Assembly: GCA_002471345.1 (NCBI GenBank)
Contig: DKPS01000003.1
Span: 1-13,908, forward strand
Direction of reading: 5' to 3'
DNA length: 13,908 nt
Source: Saprospiraceae bacterium UBA7328
Lineage (GTDB): Bacteria; Bacteroidota; Bacteroidia; Chitinophagales; Saprospiraceae
A program made the translations under genes and the position numbers. Below are positions 1-8,368 of this stretch, in pieces (position 1 is the stretch's first letter; each line of letters begins with the position of its first letter). Below the pieces are notes generated by a model. The model had not been told where the DNA came from. It ran no database searches and saw nothing but the letters and a program-made list of their open reading frames with translations.

Positions 1-1
1 A

Positions 2-964
2 AATATCAATATTGGAGATTATGTGCATTGGGGAGAGACATATGAAGGAGAGAATGGGCCGTTGCAATTGGATTATTACCCACTCAAAGAGAATGAAAAG
101 AAAGCTAGAAAGCAGTGGAAAGAGGTTGTACCAATGATGGAGGCTTTTGAACATTGGTTTGGGCCATATCCTTTTTATGAGGATGGTTTTAAGTTAGTAG
201 AAGCTCCGTATTTGGGTATGGAGCACCAAAGCAGCATAACTTACGGTAATGGATATCAAAATGGATATTTGGGGAGAGATCTTTCAGGTACTGGATATGG
301 AATGCTATTCGATTTTATAATTATACATGAGAGTGGTCATGAATGGTTTGCTAACAACATCACTTATAAGGATATAGCGGATATGTGGATCCATGAAAGC
401 TTTACCAATTATAGTGAAAGCCTCTACCTTGAATATCATCATGGTAAATTAGCAGGTGATCAATATGTTCTAGGTACAAGGGCAAATATTAGTAATGATA
501 AGCCAATAATAGGCCCATATGGAGTGAATGCTCGAGGTAGCGGAGACATGTATTACAAGGGCGGTAACATGCTTCATACATTAAGACAATGGGTAAATGA
601 TGATAATAAATGGAGAGTGATGTTTCGAGGATTGAATGAGACCTTTTTTCATAAAACCGTCACAACTCAGGAAATTGAAGACTACATGTCTGAGGCTTTA
701 GGATTAAAGTTGAAGCCATTTTTTGATCAATATCTTAGGGATGTTAGAATTCCTACTTTCGAGTATTTTCAGCATGAAGGGAATCTGAATTTTAGGTGGA
801 CAGCTGTGAACCCAGATTTTGATATGCCCGTTCATGTTTCAATAAATGGAGAAGTACTAGTAATAGAAGTATCTACAAAATGGAATAAAATGAAATACCA
901 ATCCAAAATTGAAAATCTACAAGTGGATACTAATTTTTATGTGAGCCAACGGAGAGTTAGATAA
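2..964 (+). CDS. M1 family zinc aminopeptidase, C-terminal part (5' end outside window)
   Basis: This is the catalytic and C-terminal part of a gluzincin aminopeptidase, which removes N-terminal residues from peptides. The frame is open to the left edge, so the GTG at 23 is an internal valine and not a start. Counting from that codon, the exopeptidase motif appears as GMEHQS at residues 65-70 (usual form GAMEN). The zinc motif HESGH is at 102-106, with the third ligand E125 eighteen residues later in WIHESFTNY. The probable transition-state tyrosine lies in MYYKGGNML around 177-178. The end of the protein is a beta-rich stretch and no sorting domain follows, so export would rely on a signal peptide that is out of view. 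It converges on the M28 gene with only two bases between the stop codons. The family is clear; the substrate is unknown. Confidence 0.93.
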   Translation, partial: NINIGDYVHWGETYEGENGPLQLDYYPLKENEKKARKQWKEVVPMMEAFEHWFGPYPFYEDGFKLVEAPYLGMEHQSSITYGNGYQNGYLGRDLSGTGYGMLFDFIIIHESGHEWFANNITYKDIADMWIHESFTNYSESLYLEYHHGKLAGDQYVLGTRANISNDKPIIGPYGVNARGSGDMYYKGGNMLHTLRQWVNDDNKWRVMFRGLNETFFHKTVTTQEIEDYMSEALGLKLKPFFDQYLRDVRIPTFEYFQHEGNLNFRWTAVNPDFDMPVHVSINGEVLVIEVSTKWNKMKYQSKIENLQVDTNFYVSQRRVR

Positions 965-966
965 CT

Positions 967-2199
967 TTATACCATTTCGTTGTCCTTTTTCAGGACATAG
1001 GCTATACCAATGTCTATGGTCCTTTTAACCGCCTCTTGATCCACCGCCTCTATAGTATCTCGAGTAGTATGATATGCTGAGTTTTGATCTCGTTTAGTCC
1101 AGCTCATAGCTGCAAGAGTAGTTGCTTCTATACCAATCTTTGCAAATTCGGCTGCATCAGTTCCACCTGCCAAAAGTGGAAAGATCTTAGTTCCGACGTC
1201 ATAACCTAGTTCATTAGCAATAGTCACTCCTTCTACCGCCATATCTTTAGAAAGTGGAACGAAATTATTTAAATCTGAAGTTAGAAAATTGAGCTCTGTA
1301 TGATCATACATACATTCCAAATTGAAATTGTATGTCTTGATTTTTTGTAAATCTTGTTTGTTTGCTTTACAAAAGGCTCTTGCTCCTCTAAGGCCACATT
1401 CTTCAGCATCCCAACTGGCTATGGTTAATTTGGTATGTTTGAGAGCCTTGTCTTCAAATTTGGAACTGGAAAAGAATTTACCTATTTCTATTGCGATACC
1501 TACACATATCATGTTATCACCAGCTCCTGGTGTCCCGTTATGTGAGTCGTAAAAGAACCACAATCGAATGACAAAAAAACTCAGTATTATCAGTATTCCA
1601 CTAATTACCCAAAGTATAAGATGGTTTTGAAAGCCAATACTTCTTAAAGTGAAAAGGATCCATGAATTGACAAACATAAATACCATGGATAAAAGGCCAA
1701 GCCTGACTTTCGAATTAAATGATAAAGGGTCTTTTTCCAAAAAATTAAATATGTGAGCACTGTCATGATGAGCACTAATGATAATATGCTGTTTTACTTC
1801 ACCTTTTGGTTTTATACTTCCGAATACATTTTTCCCAATTTTCTTTTGAAAAAGGAAGTCCACAAATTCTTTGTAGAAAAAAAATTGAAGAACAGTAATT
1901 AATACTGATAGGCTGGATAAAACAACAGCTAACCCTACATTTTCAAATAGGAGTGAGATTAGGGATAAGAAGTAGAGGACAATATTTATTCTAATGTATC
2001 CAAGGAAAGAACCTGGTCTTACAAAAAAATCTTGTTGTTCTACATTATCGCAAAAGGATGAAAGTTGTTCTTTTAAATAATCAGCACACTCCAAACATGA
2101 TTTACTTCCCACTAATCTTGACGACCATTTAGAAGAAACAAAATCTGTCAAATTCATAGCTGAATTCACAGCCTCTACTATGAAGGTGTTTTTCTTCAT
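967..2199 (-). CDS. M28 family metallopeptidase with internal membrane segments
   Basis: This is a predicted zinc aminopeptidase of the M28 (PgcP/PepS-like) fold. Visible di-zinc site residues are H144 in AHHDSA, D228 in PGAGDN, the pair E266-E267 in EECGLRGA, a Glu (E295, NLECM) where Asp is usual, and H377 in YHTTRD; D348 in GGTDAAEF is also conserved. Four hydrophobic segments are embedded in the protein: a pair at about 69-108, before the first ligand, and a pair at about 168-213, between H144 and D228. In ordinary M28 enzymes those two ligands are about a dozen residues apart, so the catalytic domain is split by a membrane hairpin. There is no classical signal peptide. The gene starts 12 bases after the stop of the serine hydrolase on the same strand, indicating an operon. 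It is complete at 410 residues. Confidence 0.9.
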   Translation of the reverse strand: MKKNTFIVEAVNSAMNLTDFVSSKWSSRLVGSKSCLECADYLKEQLSSFCDNVEQQDFFVRPGSFLGYIRINIVLYFLSLISLLFENVGLAVVLSSLSVLITVLQFFFYKEFVDFLFQKKIGKNVFGSIKPKGEVKQHIIISAHHDSAHIFNFLEKDPLSFNSKVRLGLLSMVFMFVNSWILFTLRSIGFQNHLILWVISGILIILSFFVIRLWFFYDSHNGTPGAGDNMICVGIAIEIGKFFSSSKFEDKALKHTKLTIASWDAEECGLRGARAFCKANKQDLQKIKTYNFNLECMYDHTELNFLTSDLNNFVPLSKDMAVEGVTIANELGYDVGTKIFPLLAGGTDAAEFAKIGIEATTLAAMSWTKRDQNSAYHTTRDTIEAVDQEAVKRTIDIGIAYVLKKDNEMV

Positions 2200-2211
2200 A
2201 GAAGATATTTC

Positions 2212-3720
2212 TTATTGCTTTACGAATTCAAGATCACCGAATATGAGTTTTCCAATTTTACCCTGTTCATTCAGAATAAAATTGATCATCACTTTTGACC
2301 TCCATTGAGGTTGAACATCAGAGCGAAAAGTATCATGGTGCCAATGTCTTAATGTAAGATCAAATTTATCATTGAGTGAGGCGGTTAATGATTGGTCATT
2401 GTGGGTGATTCTGAATTCACCAAACATATCATTGCCATATGTGCCGGAGTATTCCTTGAGAGATTTTGACAGATTTGTATCTAGAATCCTTTCTGATTCA
2501 ATCTTGTCAAGGGATTTGATATAATCTTTTTTGAATCCACTGTACAAGTCATAAATTTCTGCATTCCATGCTGTTTCACCTCCTAATGCATACAGATCAA
2601 ATACTTTATACATAATAGCATGACGTAATTCTGCGTGATCCAGATTAGTAAATACATAAACTCCTAAATCATGATTTCTAAGCCATCCATGAATAGCGAC
2701 TAAGCCATCAATACTACCTGTATGAAAATCTACTTTTTGACCCTTATAATCGTGCTGAAACCAACCCATTGCATAACTTTTCCAATTTGGATTGGTAAGT
2801 TGAGCAGTAGGGTAGAAGCCTCTGTCTATTAAGATTTTAGGTGAGAATAAATATTCAAAAGTTGCTGGTTTTAGGATCGTATCTTCATTTAGAACTCCTT
2901 TATTATGAATGAATGTCATGTACTTTTCCATATCATCAATACAGGAATAGATACTTCCGGCAGCCCCTGCTTGATCAAAGAATGCATAATCAATTGGAAT
3001 GACTCCTTCTTCGTGGTCATCAAAATGAGGTGTTGCTACATTGCCTAATGCTAATACATCAGCTGACATGGCTGCTGTTCTGGACATGCCTAAAGGATTA
3101 AAAATGTGTTTTTTGATGAATTCATCCCATCTGTTTCCAGAAATAGCTTTGATTACCTCACCAGCAATCACATAACCCATGTTTTGATATTGATATCCTC
3201 CCCTAAGAGGATATGCCTGTTCTGTTAAGGCAAATTTTTGAATGGTTTCTTCTGTACTGAGGTCACGTGCATACCACAACCAATCTGCATTCCCAATACC
3301 CAGATTATGTGTAAATAAATCTTTTATACGTGCATCTTCTGTTATATAAGAATCAGAAAGCTGAAACTGAGGGTAGTGTTTTCGTACCTTATCATCCCAA
3401 TGTACTTTACCTTGATCTACAAGAATGGCCATGCCCATGGCTACTAATGCTTTAGTAGTGGATGCCATGGTAAATAGGGTTCCATTATTTGCTTTCTCGG
3501 GTGAGTTTATTCTCTTTTTCCCATATGTCTTTTTGTATATCGATTTGCCATCTTTCATAACAAGTACTGAAAGTGCAGGGATTTTCCAATCTTCAATTCC
3601 CTGAGAAATCATCCTGTTTAGTTCAGCATTTTCTTTTTGAAACTGAGCATTAGAAGTCAATGAGAATAGAAGTGCAAAAAGATGAATAAGAGTGATTCTG
3701 AAATAAGTTGCCATTACCAT
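2212..3720 (-). CDS. Exported serine hydrolase, class C beta-lactamase / PBP-like family
   Basis: This is a serine hydrolase with the beta-lactamase/transpeptidase fold (Pfam Beta-lactamase), likely periplasmic. An N-terminal signal peptide covers roughly residues 1-25, with a hydrophobic core and a probable cut after SNAQ. Catalytic motifs are all present: SxxK as S87-T-T-K90, YxN as Y178-Q-N180 and HTG at 333-335. A C-terminal beta domain of about 100 residues (about 400-502) resembles the DUF3471-type extension seen on esterase-like members. Two in-frame ATGs (3720 and 3714) could start it; both leave the signal peptide intact. It is the first gene of a two-gene minus-strand operon with the M28 peptidase. 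Members act on D-amino peptides, esters or small amides, so a true beta-lactamase function should not be assumed. Confidence 0.92.
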   Translation of the reverse strand: MVMATYFRITLIHLFALLFSLTSNAQFQKENAELNRMISQGIEDWKIPALSVLVMKDGKSIYKKTYGKKRINSPEKANNGTLFTMASTTKALVAMGMAILVDQGKVHWDDKVRKHYPQFQLSDSYITEDARIKDLFTHNLGIGNADWLWYARDLSTEETIQKFALTEQAYPLRGGYQYQNMGYVIAGEVIKAISGNRWDEFIKKHIFNPLGMSRTAAMSADVLALGNVATPHFDDHEEGVIPIDYAFFDQAGAAGSIYSCIDDMEKYMTFIHNKGVLNEDTILKPATFEYLFSPKILIDRGFYPTAQLTNPNWKSYAMGWFQHDYKGQKVDFHTGSIDGLVAIHGWLRNHDLGVYVFTNLDHAELRHAIMYKVFDLYALGGETAWNAEIYDLYSGFKKDYIKSLDKIESERILDTNLSKSLKEYSGTYGNDMFGEFRITHNDQSLTASLNDKFDLTLRHWHHDTFRSDVQPQWRSKVMINFILNEQGKIGKLIFGDLEFVKQ

Positions 3721-3864
3721 ATTTATTTGGGTGAAAAAGGTAGGTATTTTATAGTTAAATGGAGTATATAATCATTCTGAGAAATAGATCGCTTAATAAT
3801 CATTGAGTTTTTCTATGCTTCAACAAATCAAAAGAACGTACATTACGAATGCAGAAATAATGTA

Positions 3865-4308
3865 ATGACTGAAGTATCCATATTTTCAAGAAAAATTGAT
3901 CCGTTTTATCAAGCTTTGAGTGTTTTTCTAGGCTCATTATTTTTTGTTTTTCTATTCAGAATTATTGAATGGGTTGGCATAGCAGAAGCCAAAGATTATT
4001 TGCCATGGACTATGAGTGCTGCAGGACTGCTATTTTTTGCAATTTTAAATAGTATTTTGAGTTTAGCATATGAAAACCAAAATCTATACTGGCTAAAATC
4101 AATAGTAGCTTTTATACTTCTCGTGGTAATTGGAGGATTAGTTTCTTATCTCATTAGTGGTTTGTCCTTAAATGAAGCCATGTCTTTCAGGTGGTTGTAT
4201 ATCGTATTTAGTGTAGGTTATATCGTGTTCTTGACAATAGTAAGGCTGATGAGGAAAATAGTGCTTATTGCCAAAAAACAGGACAAAGCGTTAAGAGGGG
4301 AGGAGTGA
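3865..4308 (+). CDS. Small four-helix membrane protein of unknown function
   Basis: I do not recognise the family. The 147-residue protein has four predicted membrane segments at about 15-38, 48-68, 80-101 and 110-130, and a short basic C-terminal tail (RLMRKIVLIAKKQ). Charges are clustered outside the helices, as expected for an inner-membrane protein, and there is no cleavable signal peptide. It is transcribed divergently from the serine hydrolase, with 144 bases between starts, and it converges on the next membrane-protein gene. The coding call rests on length, membrane pattern and the absence of a better frame. No function can be inferred. Confidence 0.75.
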   Translation: MTEVSIFSRKIDPFYQALSVFLGSLFFVFLFRIIEWVGIAEAKDYLPWTMSAAGLLFFAILNSILSLAYENQNLYWLKSIVAFILLVVIGGLVSYLISGLSLNEAMSFRWLYIVFSVGYIVFLTIVRLMRKIVLIAKKQDKALRGEE

Positions 4309-4336
4309 AATAATAGTACAGAAAGATAGAAATAAT

Positions 4337-4360
4337 GAAGAGCCGCAATTGCGACTCTTC
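4337..4360 (-). terminator. Intrinsic terminator hairpin between convergent genes
   Basis: Ten-base arms (GAAGAGCCGC and GCGACTCTTC) enclose an AATT loop. The only non-Watson-Crick position is G-U on the minus strand but C-A on the plus strand. The minus strand also continues into a T-rich run, so the hairpin best serves the gene ending at 4387, though it may partly act in both directions. Confidence 0.55.
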
Positions 4361-4386
4361 GGATGACGTCTTATTTCATTTGAAAA

Positions 4387-4764
4387 TTAGAAGCCTTTTT
4401 CTTTAGATAAAAAGTATAATCCACCAGCAGCAAATACTACTTGAATTACCAAGTCTATTGTTGTTTGTGTAGTTGTAACCCCTCCACCCATGGCCATAAT
4501 ATTTCGTATAGCAAAAATCAAGCTGCTCAAACCTATAAAAGCGAGTATTGCTCTTCGTCCATAGGATGCACTTGCTTCTCGCGCTAACCATGCCATAATT
4601 GCAGCAGGAATAAATAAAGACCCAAGGCCCTGAATTGCATTAACTAGTAGAGGATTCGATTCGCCTCCATACATTGAAATTGCTTTTGCAGGCATGAATA
4701 AAAAGAGTATGCCATAAATTAAAACAGCAATAGCATAGACTGATAGAAAATTTTTAACATTCAT
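4387..4764 (-). CDS. Small four-helix membrane protein of unknown function
   Basis: This is a 125-residue hydrophobic protein with four predicted membrane helices (about 5-23, 40-58, 68-88 and 98-117) and a short charged C-terminus (SKEKGF). The frame extends upstream to a TTG at 4794, but the ATG at 4764 (MNVKNFLSVYA) is the better start because it directly precedes the first helix. A promoter-like pair lies just upstream and would start transcription about 20 bases before this ATG. It resembles small integral-membrane proteins found widely in Bacteroidota, but I cannot name the family. A hairpin terminator follows it. Confidence 0.75.
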   Translation of the reverse strand: MNVKNFLSVYAIAVLIYGILFLFMPAKAISMYGGESNPLLVNAIQGLGSLFIPAAIMAWLAREASASYGRRAILAFIGLSSLIFAIRNIMAMGGGVTTTQTTIDLVIQVVFAAGGLYFLSKEKGF

Positions 4765-4791
4765 TGGATTTCGTTTAAAAATTATTAAATA

Positions 4792-4824
4792 CAAAAATTA
4801 CATATTGCATTAGGTTTCAAAAAG
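4792..4824 (-). promoter_or_regulatory. Possible Bacteroidota-type promoter
   Basis: On the minus strand a TTTTTG element is followed, after 17 bases, by TAATTTTTG. These resemble the -33 (TTTG) and -7 (TAnnTTTG) elements of Bacteroidota sigma-A promoters, with one extra T. The position fits the ATG at 4764 and argues against the TTG at 4794 as start. AT-rich DNA produces such matches by chance. Confidence 0.35.
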
Positions 4825-4933
4825 CTATGTATATACTAATAAAAAATTATATTACATAATAAAAAACTTTAATAATTCGAACAAACCAAATATAATAAAA
4901 TCATGACTGGGGAGGGAGAATCATAATTAAAAT

Positions 4934-4971
4934 GAAAAGTGCCTTCACTCATTAGAGCAAAGACACTTTTC
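4934..4971 (-). terminator. Intrinsic terminator of the T9SS cargo gene
   Basis: Twelve-base arms (GAAAAGTGCCTT and AAGACACTTTTC) enclose a 14-base loop 26 bases past the stop of the minus-strand gene. The single mismatch is a G-U pair when read on the minus strand, and the exit side is T-rich (CATTTTAATT), which matches the direction of that gene. Confidence 0.6.
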
Positions 4972-4996
4972 AAAATTTCATCCTTTTATAAAAAGG

Positions 4997-6511
4997 CTAT
5001 TTACCTATGGTCAACTTTTTGATGATGTAAGAATCATCAACTTGCATTCTCACGAGATAAACTCCTCCTGGAAAACCTTCCAGGTCAAGGGACAAAAACC
5101 GTTCTGAAACCCTATCCATAGGTATGCTTTTAACAAACCCTCCTAAGGAATTATATAGTTCAATTTTAATGGTTTTTCCATTTACCTCTTCTAAATCGAG
5201 TCTGGTAAATAAGTGTGCAGGATTAGGACTCAGTTCGAAGTCATAAGAATCACTTCCGATATTTAAATCTTCTATTTCATTTGATCTAGATTGGGCAAAT
5301 ACTTCTTCTAATAATGCAGATATTTCTCCACATGATTTTAATGTCAGATTGTCCAAAAATACCACATCAGAATTCGAGGAGGCATCACATCTGATTTGTA
5401 TCACGGACTGAGAAGATAAATATTCTTTACTTACTGAAAGTTCCTTGCTATATCGTTTGTCATTCTCAAAATCTATTCCATGAGCAAGAGTGTGAACTGT
5501 GGTGAAAGTATTTCCTCCATCTTTGGAAACTTCGATCATAAAGTCTTCCTCACTTCCATCGAAACCGTTTGAGATGAAATCAAAACTCACCTGAATACCG
5601 TCTGACTTGCTAAGATCCAAAATGTCAGAAATAAGTTTCGAACCAGAAGAATTATCACGCAGTCTTAAGGAATATTTACCTTCAGAAGCAACTTGATAAT
5701 TATTTAATCTATAACAATCAGAACCTCCATCATTCCAAATACCCAAATTTGATTCAAACCCTTCTTCGTTTAATTCTGCGCCATTGCATTCTGATATTTC
5801 ATCATGAGAGTCATCAGTATCATCCGATGTATGGCCATCATTTGATGTTCCTTTACATTTTTTAATAAGGATATCATCAATGTGTAATACATTGTATTTA
5901 GATAATGCATCGCAATAATAGGTGTTTGTGTTTCTTGTATACTCTTGTGCAGCTGGGTTGGATTGTTTTAGATCATAAAAAGTCAAGTTTTGACTTGGAT
6001 CAAGTGAGTCTTCAGAATCTAATTTGATGTCCTCTCCAAAGCAGATTGATACATTCTCATTCTTGGCATAGGGTTTAGATATTCTAATGATGTTTATGGT
6101 TGAAGAATCAATACATCCATCAGCTGTGACTACACTTACGTCAAAGGTGGTATCTCTGATTATTAAAACTTTTGATTGAATGATGATTCCGCTTCCTAAT
6201 ATCTTAAATGTAATTGAAGAATATGCAGGATTAGAAATGAATAATTTTTCTAGATATATAGAATCACCTTCACATACACTTGATGGGGGGATTGTGATGA
6301 TAGGTGTGGTATCTACTGCAAAAGAAATGTCTATCGAGTCTAGACATTTTTCAATCACCTCTGTTCCATCATAAGAAGCATAGATTCTAAGATCATAGGT
6401 GCTAGGAGCAAGTCCTTTAGCAGCTGTTACTACTCTTCCTCCACTGCCACTTTGTGTAAAGCAATCAATTGATGCACTACCACAACTTAAGCATACCAGA
6501 GAATCAAACAT
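4997..6511 (-). CDS. T9SS-secreted surface protein with type A sorting domain (signal peptide out of frame)
   Basis: This is a predicted outer-surface protein exported by the type IX secretion system. Counting from the in-frame ATG at 6511, residues 70-215 carry two beta-sandwich, Ig/PKD-like stretches with paired cysteines. Residues 222-242 are an acidic Asp/Ser/His linker. Residues about 245-394 form a MAM/jelly-roll-like domain (SFDFISNGFDGSEEDF, then FLDNLTLKSCG). Residues 424-504 are a type A sorting domain with the usual FELSPNPA, VYLVRM and final KKLTIGK signatures. The annotated start lacks a signal peptide, which T9SS cargo needs to cross the inner membrane. The frame is in fact open upstream to a stop at about 6583, and an excellent signal peptide lies in the next frame (see 6512-6627). 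The true gene is probably 4997-6627 with a one-base break. Ligand or substrate is unknown. Confidence 0.85.
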   Translation of the reverse strand: MFDSLVCLSCGSASIDCFTQSGSGGRVVTAAKGLAPSTYDLRIYASYDGTEVIEKCLDSIDISFAVDTTPIITIPPSSVCEGDSIYLEKLFISNPAYSSITFKILGSGIIIQSKVLIIRDTTFDVSVVTADGCIDSSTINIIRISKPYAKNENVSICFGEDIKLDSEDSLDPSQNLTFYDLKQSNPAAQEYTRNTNTYYCDALSKYNVLHIDDILIKKCKGTSNDGHTSDDTDDSHDEISECNGAELNEEGFESNLGIWNDGGSDCYRLNNYQVASEGKYSLRLRDNSSGSKLISDILDLSKSDGIQVSFDFISNGFDGSEEDFMIEVSKDGGNTFTTVHTLAHGIDFENDKRYSKELSVSKEYLSSQSVIQIRCDASSNSDVVFLDNLTLKSCGEISALLEEVFAQSRSNEIEDLNIGSDSYDFELSPNPAHLFTRLDLEEVNGKTIKIELYNSLGGFVKSIPMDRVSERFLSLDLEGFPGGVYLVRMQVDDSYIIKKLTIGK

Positions 6512-6627
6512 GATATTGGAAAAAGGGAGTAAGTGAGCTCTTCTATTAGTTCCTAACTCTTGGCCTTGACAAAAAATATTACTCTAGCTATTAGAAAGCT
6601 CAAGTGACATATTACAAACAAAGTCAT
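6512..6627 (-). pseudogene. Displaced 5' end (signal peptide) of the T9SS gene, frameshifted at an A6 tract
   Basis: From the ATG at 6627 the minus strand encodes MTLFVICHLSFLIARVIFF, a typical hydrophobic signal sequence, and then runs to a stop at 6553-6555. The frame of the downstream cargo gene, read in this stretch, gives CQGQELGTNRR. If the T tract on the minus strand (six A's at 6571-6576 on the plus strand) had one more base, the two would join as ...VIFFCQGQELG. That is a natural Bacteroidota signal peptide and cleavage region, and the joined gene would be 544 codons including the stop. The one-base break is inferred; it may be a sequencing error, a mutation or slippage. Confidence 0.6.
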
Positions 6628-7459
6628 ACTCAGCACTTGACATTGCACGGAGATTAGGTATTATACCGATCACCAATAATAAAATAATCACCAATGACAT
6701 GGTCATATGAAGAGCCTTTCTTCAGATTTTTCATAATTCCGATATTGTATAAATAGGAAAAGGAATGATACAGATTAGCACCATTCTTAGTTAGATTCTT
6801 GACTCGAGGCATAGATCGCCTGGTTGAAAAATGTACGTTATCAATCATTATAAATTAAGTTTTACTCTATCAAATGGCGCAGTCCTGCAATAAGCCTATC
6901 CCATGAACTCTACCAATAAGTTCAAGGCAATAGAAAAACAGTCTTAGCTAAGATGTTTAGGTCTGAAATGGACTGAAACAGATTCTAAGCAAGTCTACTT
7001 TGTACAGCTCAATATGAGGAGTTATACACCAAACTTAAATTTATTCTGATCCTAATTAATAATAAATGGTGAAATTGAGATGGTTACATAAATCTATACG
7101 AAAAGTGTTCTTTCGCATTTCACAATAGTCGTTTTGAAAGATAGCCGACAGAATAAAGTACATATGAGAACGTAGGGGGAGAGCATTATTTCTTAAAAAT
7201 ATCAGTGAAATGGTAGACCACTTATGATCAAAAACCATTATATCCAAAGCTAATTCTTTTTGTTTTTGCTTTAGAATGATTTTTGAAATTGATTTAATTT
7301 TAAGAGATCTTCCTACTCATATTTACTAAATTTCTCTATTTAAAAAGAGCTTATTAGCTTGACTTTATATACTGTTTCTATTTTTTTGTATTACTAAGTC
7401 TATTCTTCATCACAATCAAAATAATCTATATACCTTTTCACATCATCTAAATTGTACAA
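6628..7459. other. Long intergenic region without a supportable gene
   Basis: These 832 bases lie between the divergently transcribed T9SS gene and the R2lox operon. Two short open frames on the minus strand (6654-6848 and 7056-7247) have no recognisable motif, no hydrophobic pattern and composition like that of the AT-rich background. A 10-base palindrome (CTTAGCTAAG) sits at 6943-6952. The promoter of the R2lox operon must lie in the right-hand part, but I see no convincing -33/-7 pair. The region may contain decayed coding DNA that I cannot identify. Confidence 0.5.
6669..6695. repeat. Pair of 9-base direct repeats upstream of the T9SS gene
   Basis: ATCACCAAT occurs at 6669-6677 and again at 6687-6695, exactly 18 bases apart, about 42 bases upstream of the predicted start at 6627. 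On the minus strand a TATAAT-like element follows directly. The spacing of less than two helical turns is compatible with an operator, but this is inference from two short copies. Confidence 0.3.
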
Positions 7460-8353
7460 ATGAGACGTACTACTTATCAAACCACAAATGGAACAGGACT
7501 TGATAGAAATTCCTTTCCTATGAAACTTTGGGAAAAGGCTAAAGTATATGGCGTTTGGAATCCAAATGAATTCAATTTTTTAGCAGATAAACCAGATTGG
7601 GATAATTTGTCTCAAAATGAGAAGAAGGGCTTGATGAACACTCTAGCTCAGTTTCAAGCTGGTGAAGAGGCGGTAACTTTGGATTTATTGCCACTGATTA
7701 TGGCTATAGCACGGGAAGGTAGATTAGAAGAAGAAATGTATCTGACATCATTTTTGTGGGAAGAGGCCAAGCATGTTGACGGCTTTAATCGATTTTTAAC
7801 CGAGGTAGTAGAAATAGGAAATGAAGAAATCGAGAGTTATATAATGCCAAGTTATAAGACTATTTTTCATGAAATATTACCTGAATCTTTACACTTACTT
7901 ACCCATGACCCATCTCCTGTGAATATGGCTAGAGCATCTGTTACCTACAATATGATCATAGAAGGTACATTAGCCGAGACGGGATATTTTGTTTTTCATG
8001 AGACACTAGAGAAAAATAAAATCATGCCCAACATGATGGAGTTTGTAGGCAAGCTGAAGCAAGATGAATCTCGTCACATCGCTTATGGATTATATCTTCT
8101 AGCACGGATTATTTCTGAAAATGGGGATGAAGTTTGGGATGCCATTCAAGATCAAATGAATAAACTTTTGCCATTGGTTATGAACCTTATAGAAGAAACA
8201 TATGAGGACTTTGAAGTGATCCCTTTTGATATAGACCCAGCTACTTTTACAACTTACGCTCTAGGTCAGTTTCAAAAACGAATGACAAAGTTAGAAAAAG
8301 CAAGAAACCAATCTGTAAATGAAATTGCTGCTCAAGCATTAGCTGAAGTATAA
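7460..8353 (+). CDS. R2-like ligand-binding oxidase (R2lox, Mn/Fe ferritin-like protein)
   Basis: This is a ferritin-superfamily protein related to the small subunit of ribonucleotide reductase. Metal ligands are visible as E69 (AGEEAV), E102 and H105 (EEAKH), E168 (IIEGT), and E203 with H206 (DESRH). The position of the class Ia radical tyrosine, four residues after the first histidine, is F109. V72 and Y163 occupy the positions that form the Tyr-Val ether crosslink in characterised R2lox proteins such as those of Geobacillus and Mycobacterium. The 297-residue length fits that family, and no large reductase subunit is nearby. These proteins bind a long-chain fatty acid and a Mn/Fe cofactor in a hydrophobic tunnel and are thought to oxidise a hydrophobic substrate that is still unknown. 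It leads a three-gene operon; the next gene starts 15 bases after it. Confidence 0.9.
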   Translation: MRRTTYQTTNGTGLDRNSFPMKLWEKAKVYGVWNPNEFNFLADKPDWDNLSQNEKKGLMNTLAQFQAGEEAVTLDLLPLIMAIAREGRLEEEMYLTSFLWEEAKHVDGFNRFLTEVVEIGNEEIESYIMPSYKTIFHEILPESLHLLTHDPSPVNMARASVTYNMIIEGTLAETGYFVFHETLEKNKIMPNMMEFVGKLKQDESRHIAYGLYLLARIISENGDEVWDAIQDQMNKLLPLVMNLIEETYEDFEVIPFDIDPATFTTYALGQFQKRMTKLEKARNQSVNEIAAQALAEV

Positions 8354-8368
8354 ATAACCTTTCCGTAT

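Noticed and set aside
1322..1552. Plus-strand open frame inside the M28 gene, and similar ones at 6180-6374, 9731-9916 and 13298-13486
   Set aside because: They lie antisense within well-supported genes and show no features of their own.
2212..3720. Calling the serine hydrolase a true beta-lactamase resistance gene
   Set aside because: The fold motifs are shared with many esterases and D-aminopeptidases, and the C-terminal extension is typical of non-lactamase members.
4765..4794. Ten-residue longer start (TTG at 4794) for the membrane protein at 4387
   Set aside because: A rare start codon, and the stretch overlaps the likely promoter -7 element and transcription start; the ATG at 4764 directly precedes the first helix.
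6654..6848. 64-codon minus-strand open frame
   Set aside because: No motif, no hydrophobic pattern and no supporting context. It ends just before the better-supported signal peptide start at 6627, in another frame.
7056..7247. 63-codon minus-strand open frame upstream of R2lox
   Set aside because: AT-rich composition, no recognisable domain and isolated; treated as chance.
7460..8353. Ribonucleotide reductase small subunit (nrdB/nrdF)
   Set aside because: The radical-tyrosine position is Phe, the Val/Tyr crosslink pair of R2lox is present, and no large subunit gene is adjacent.
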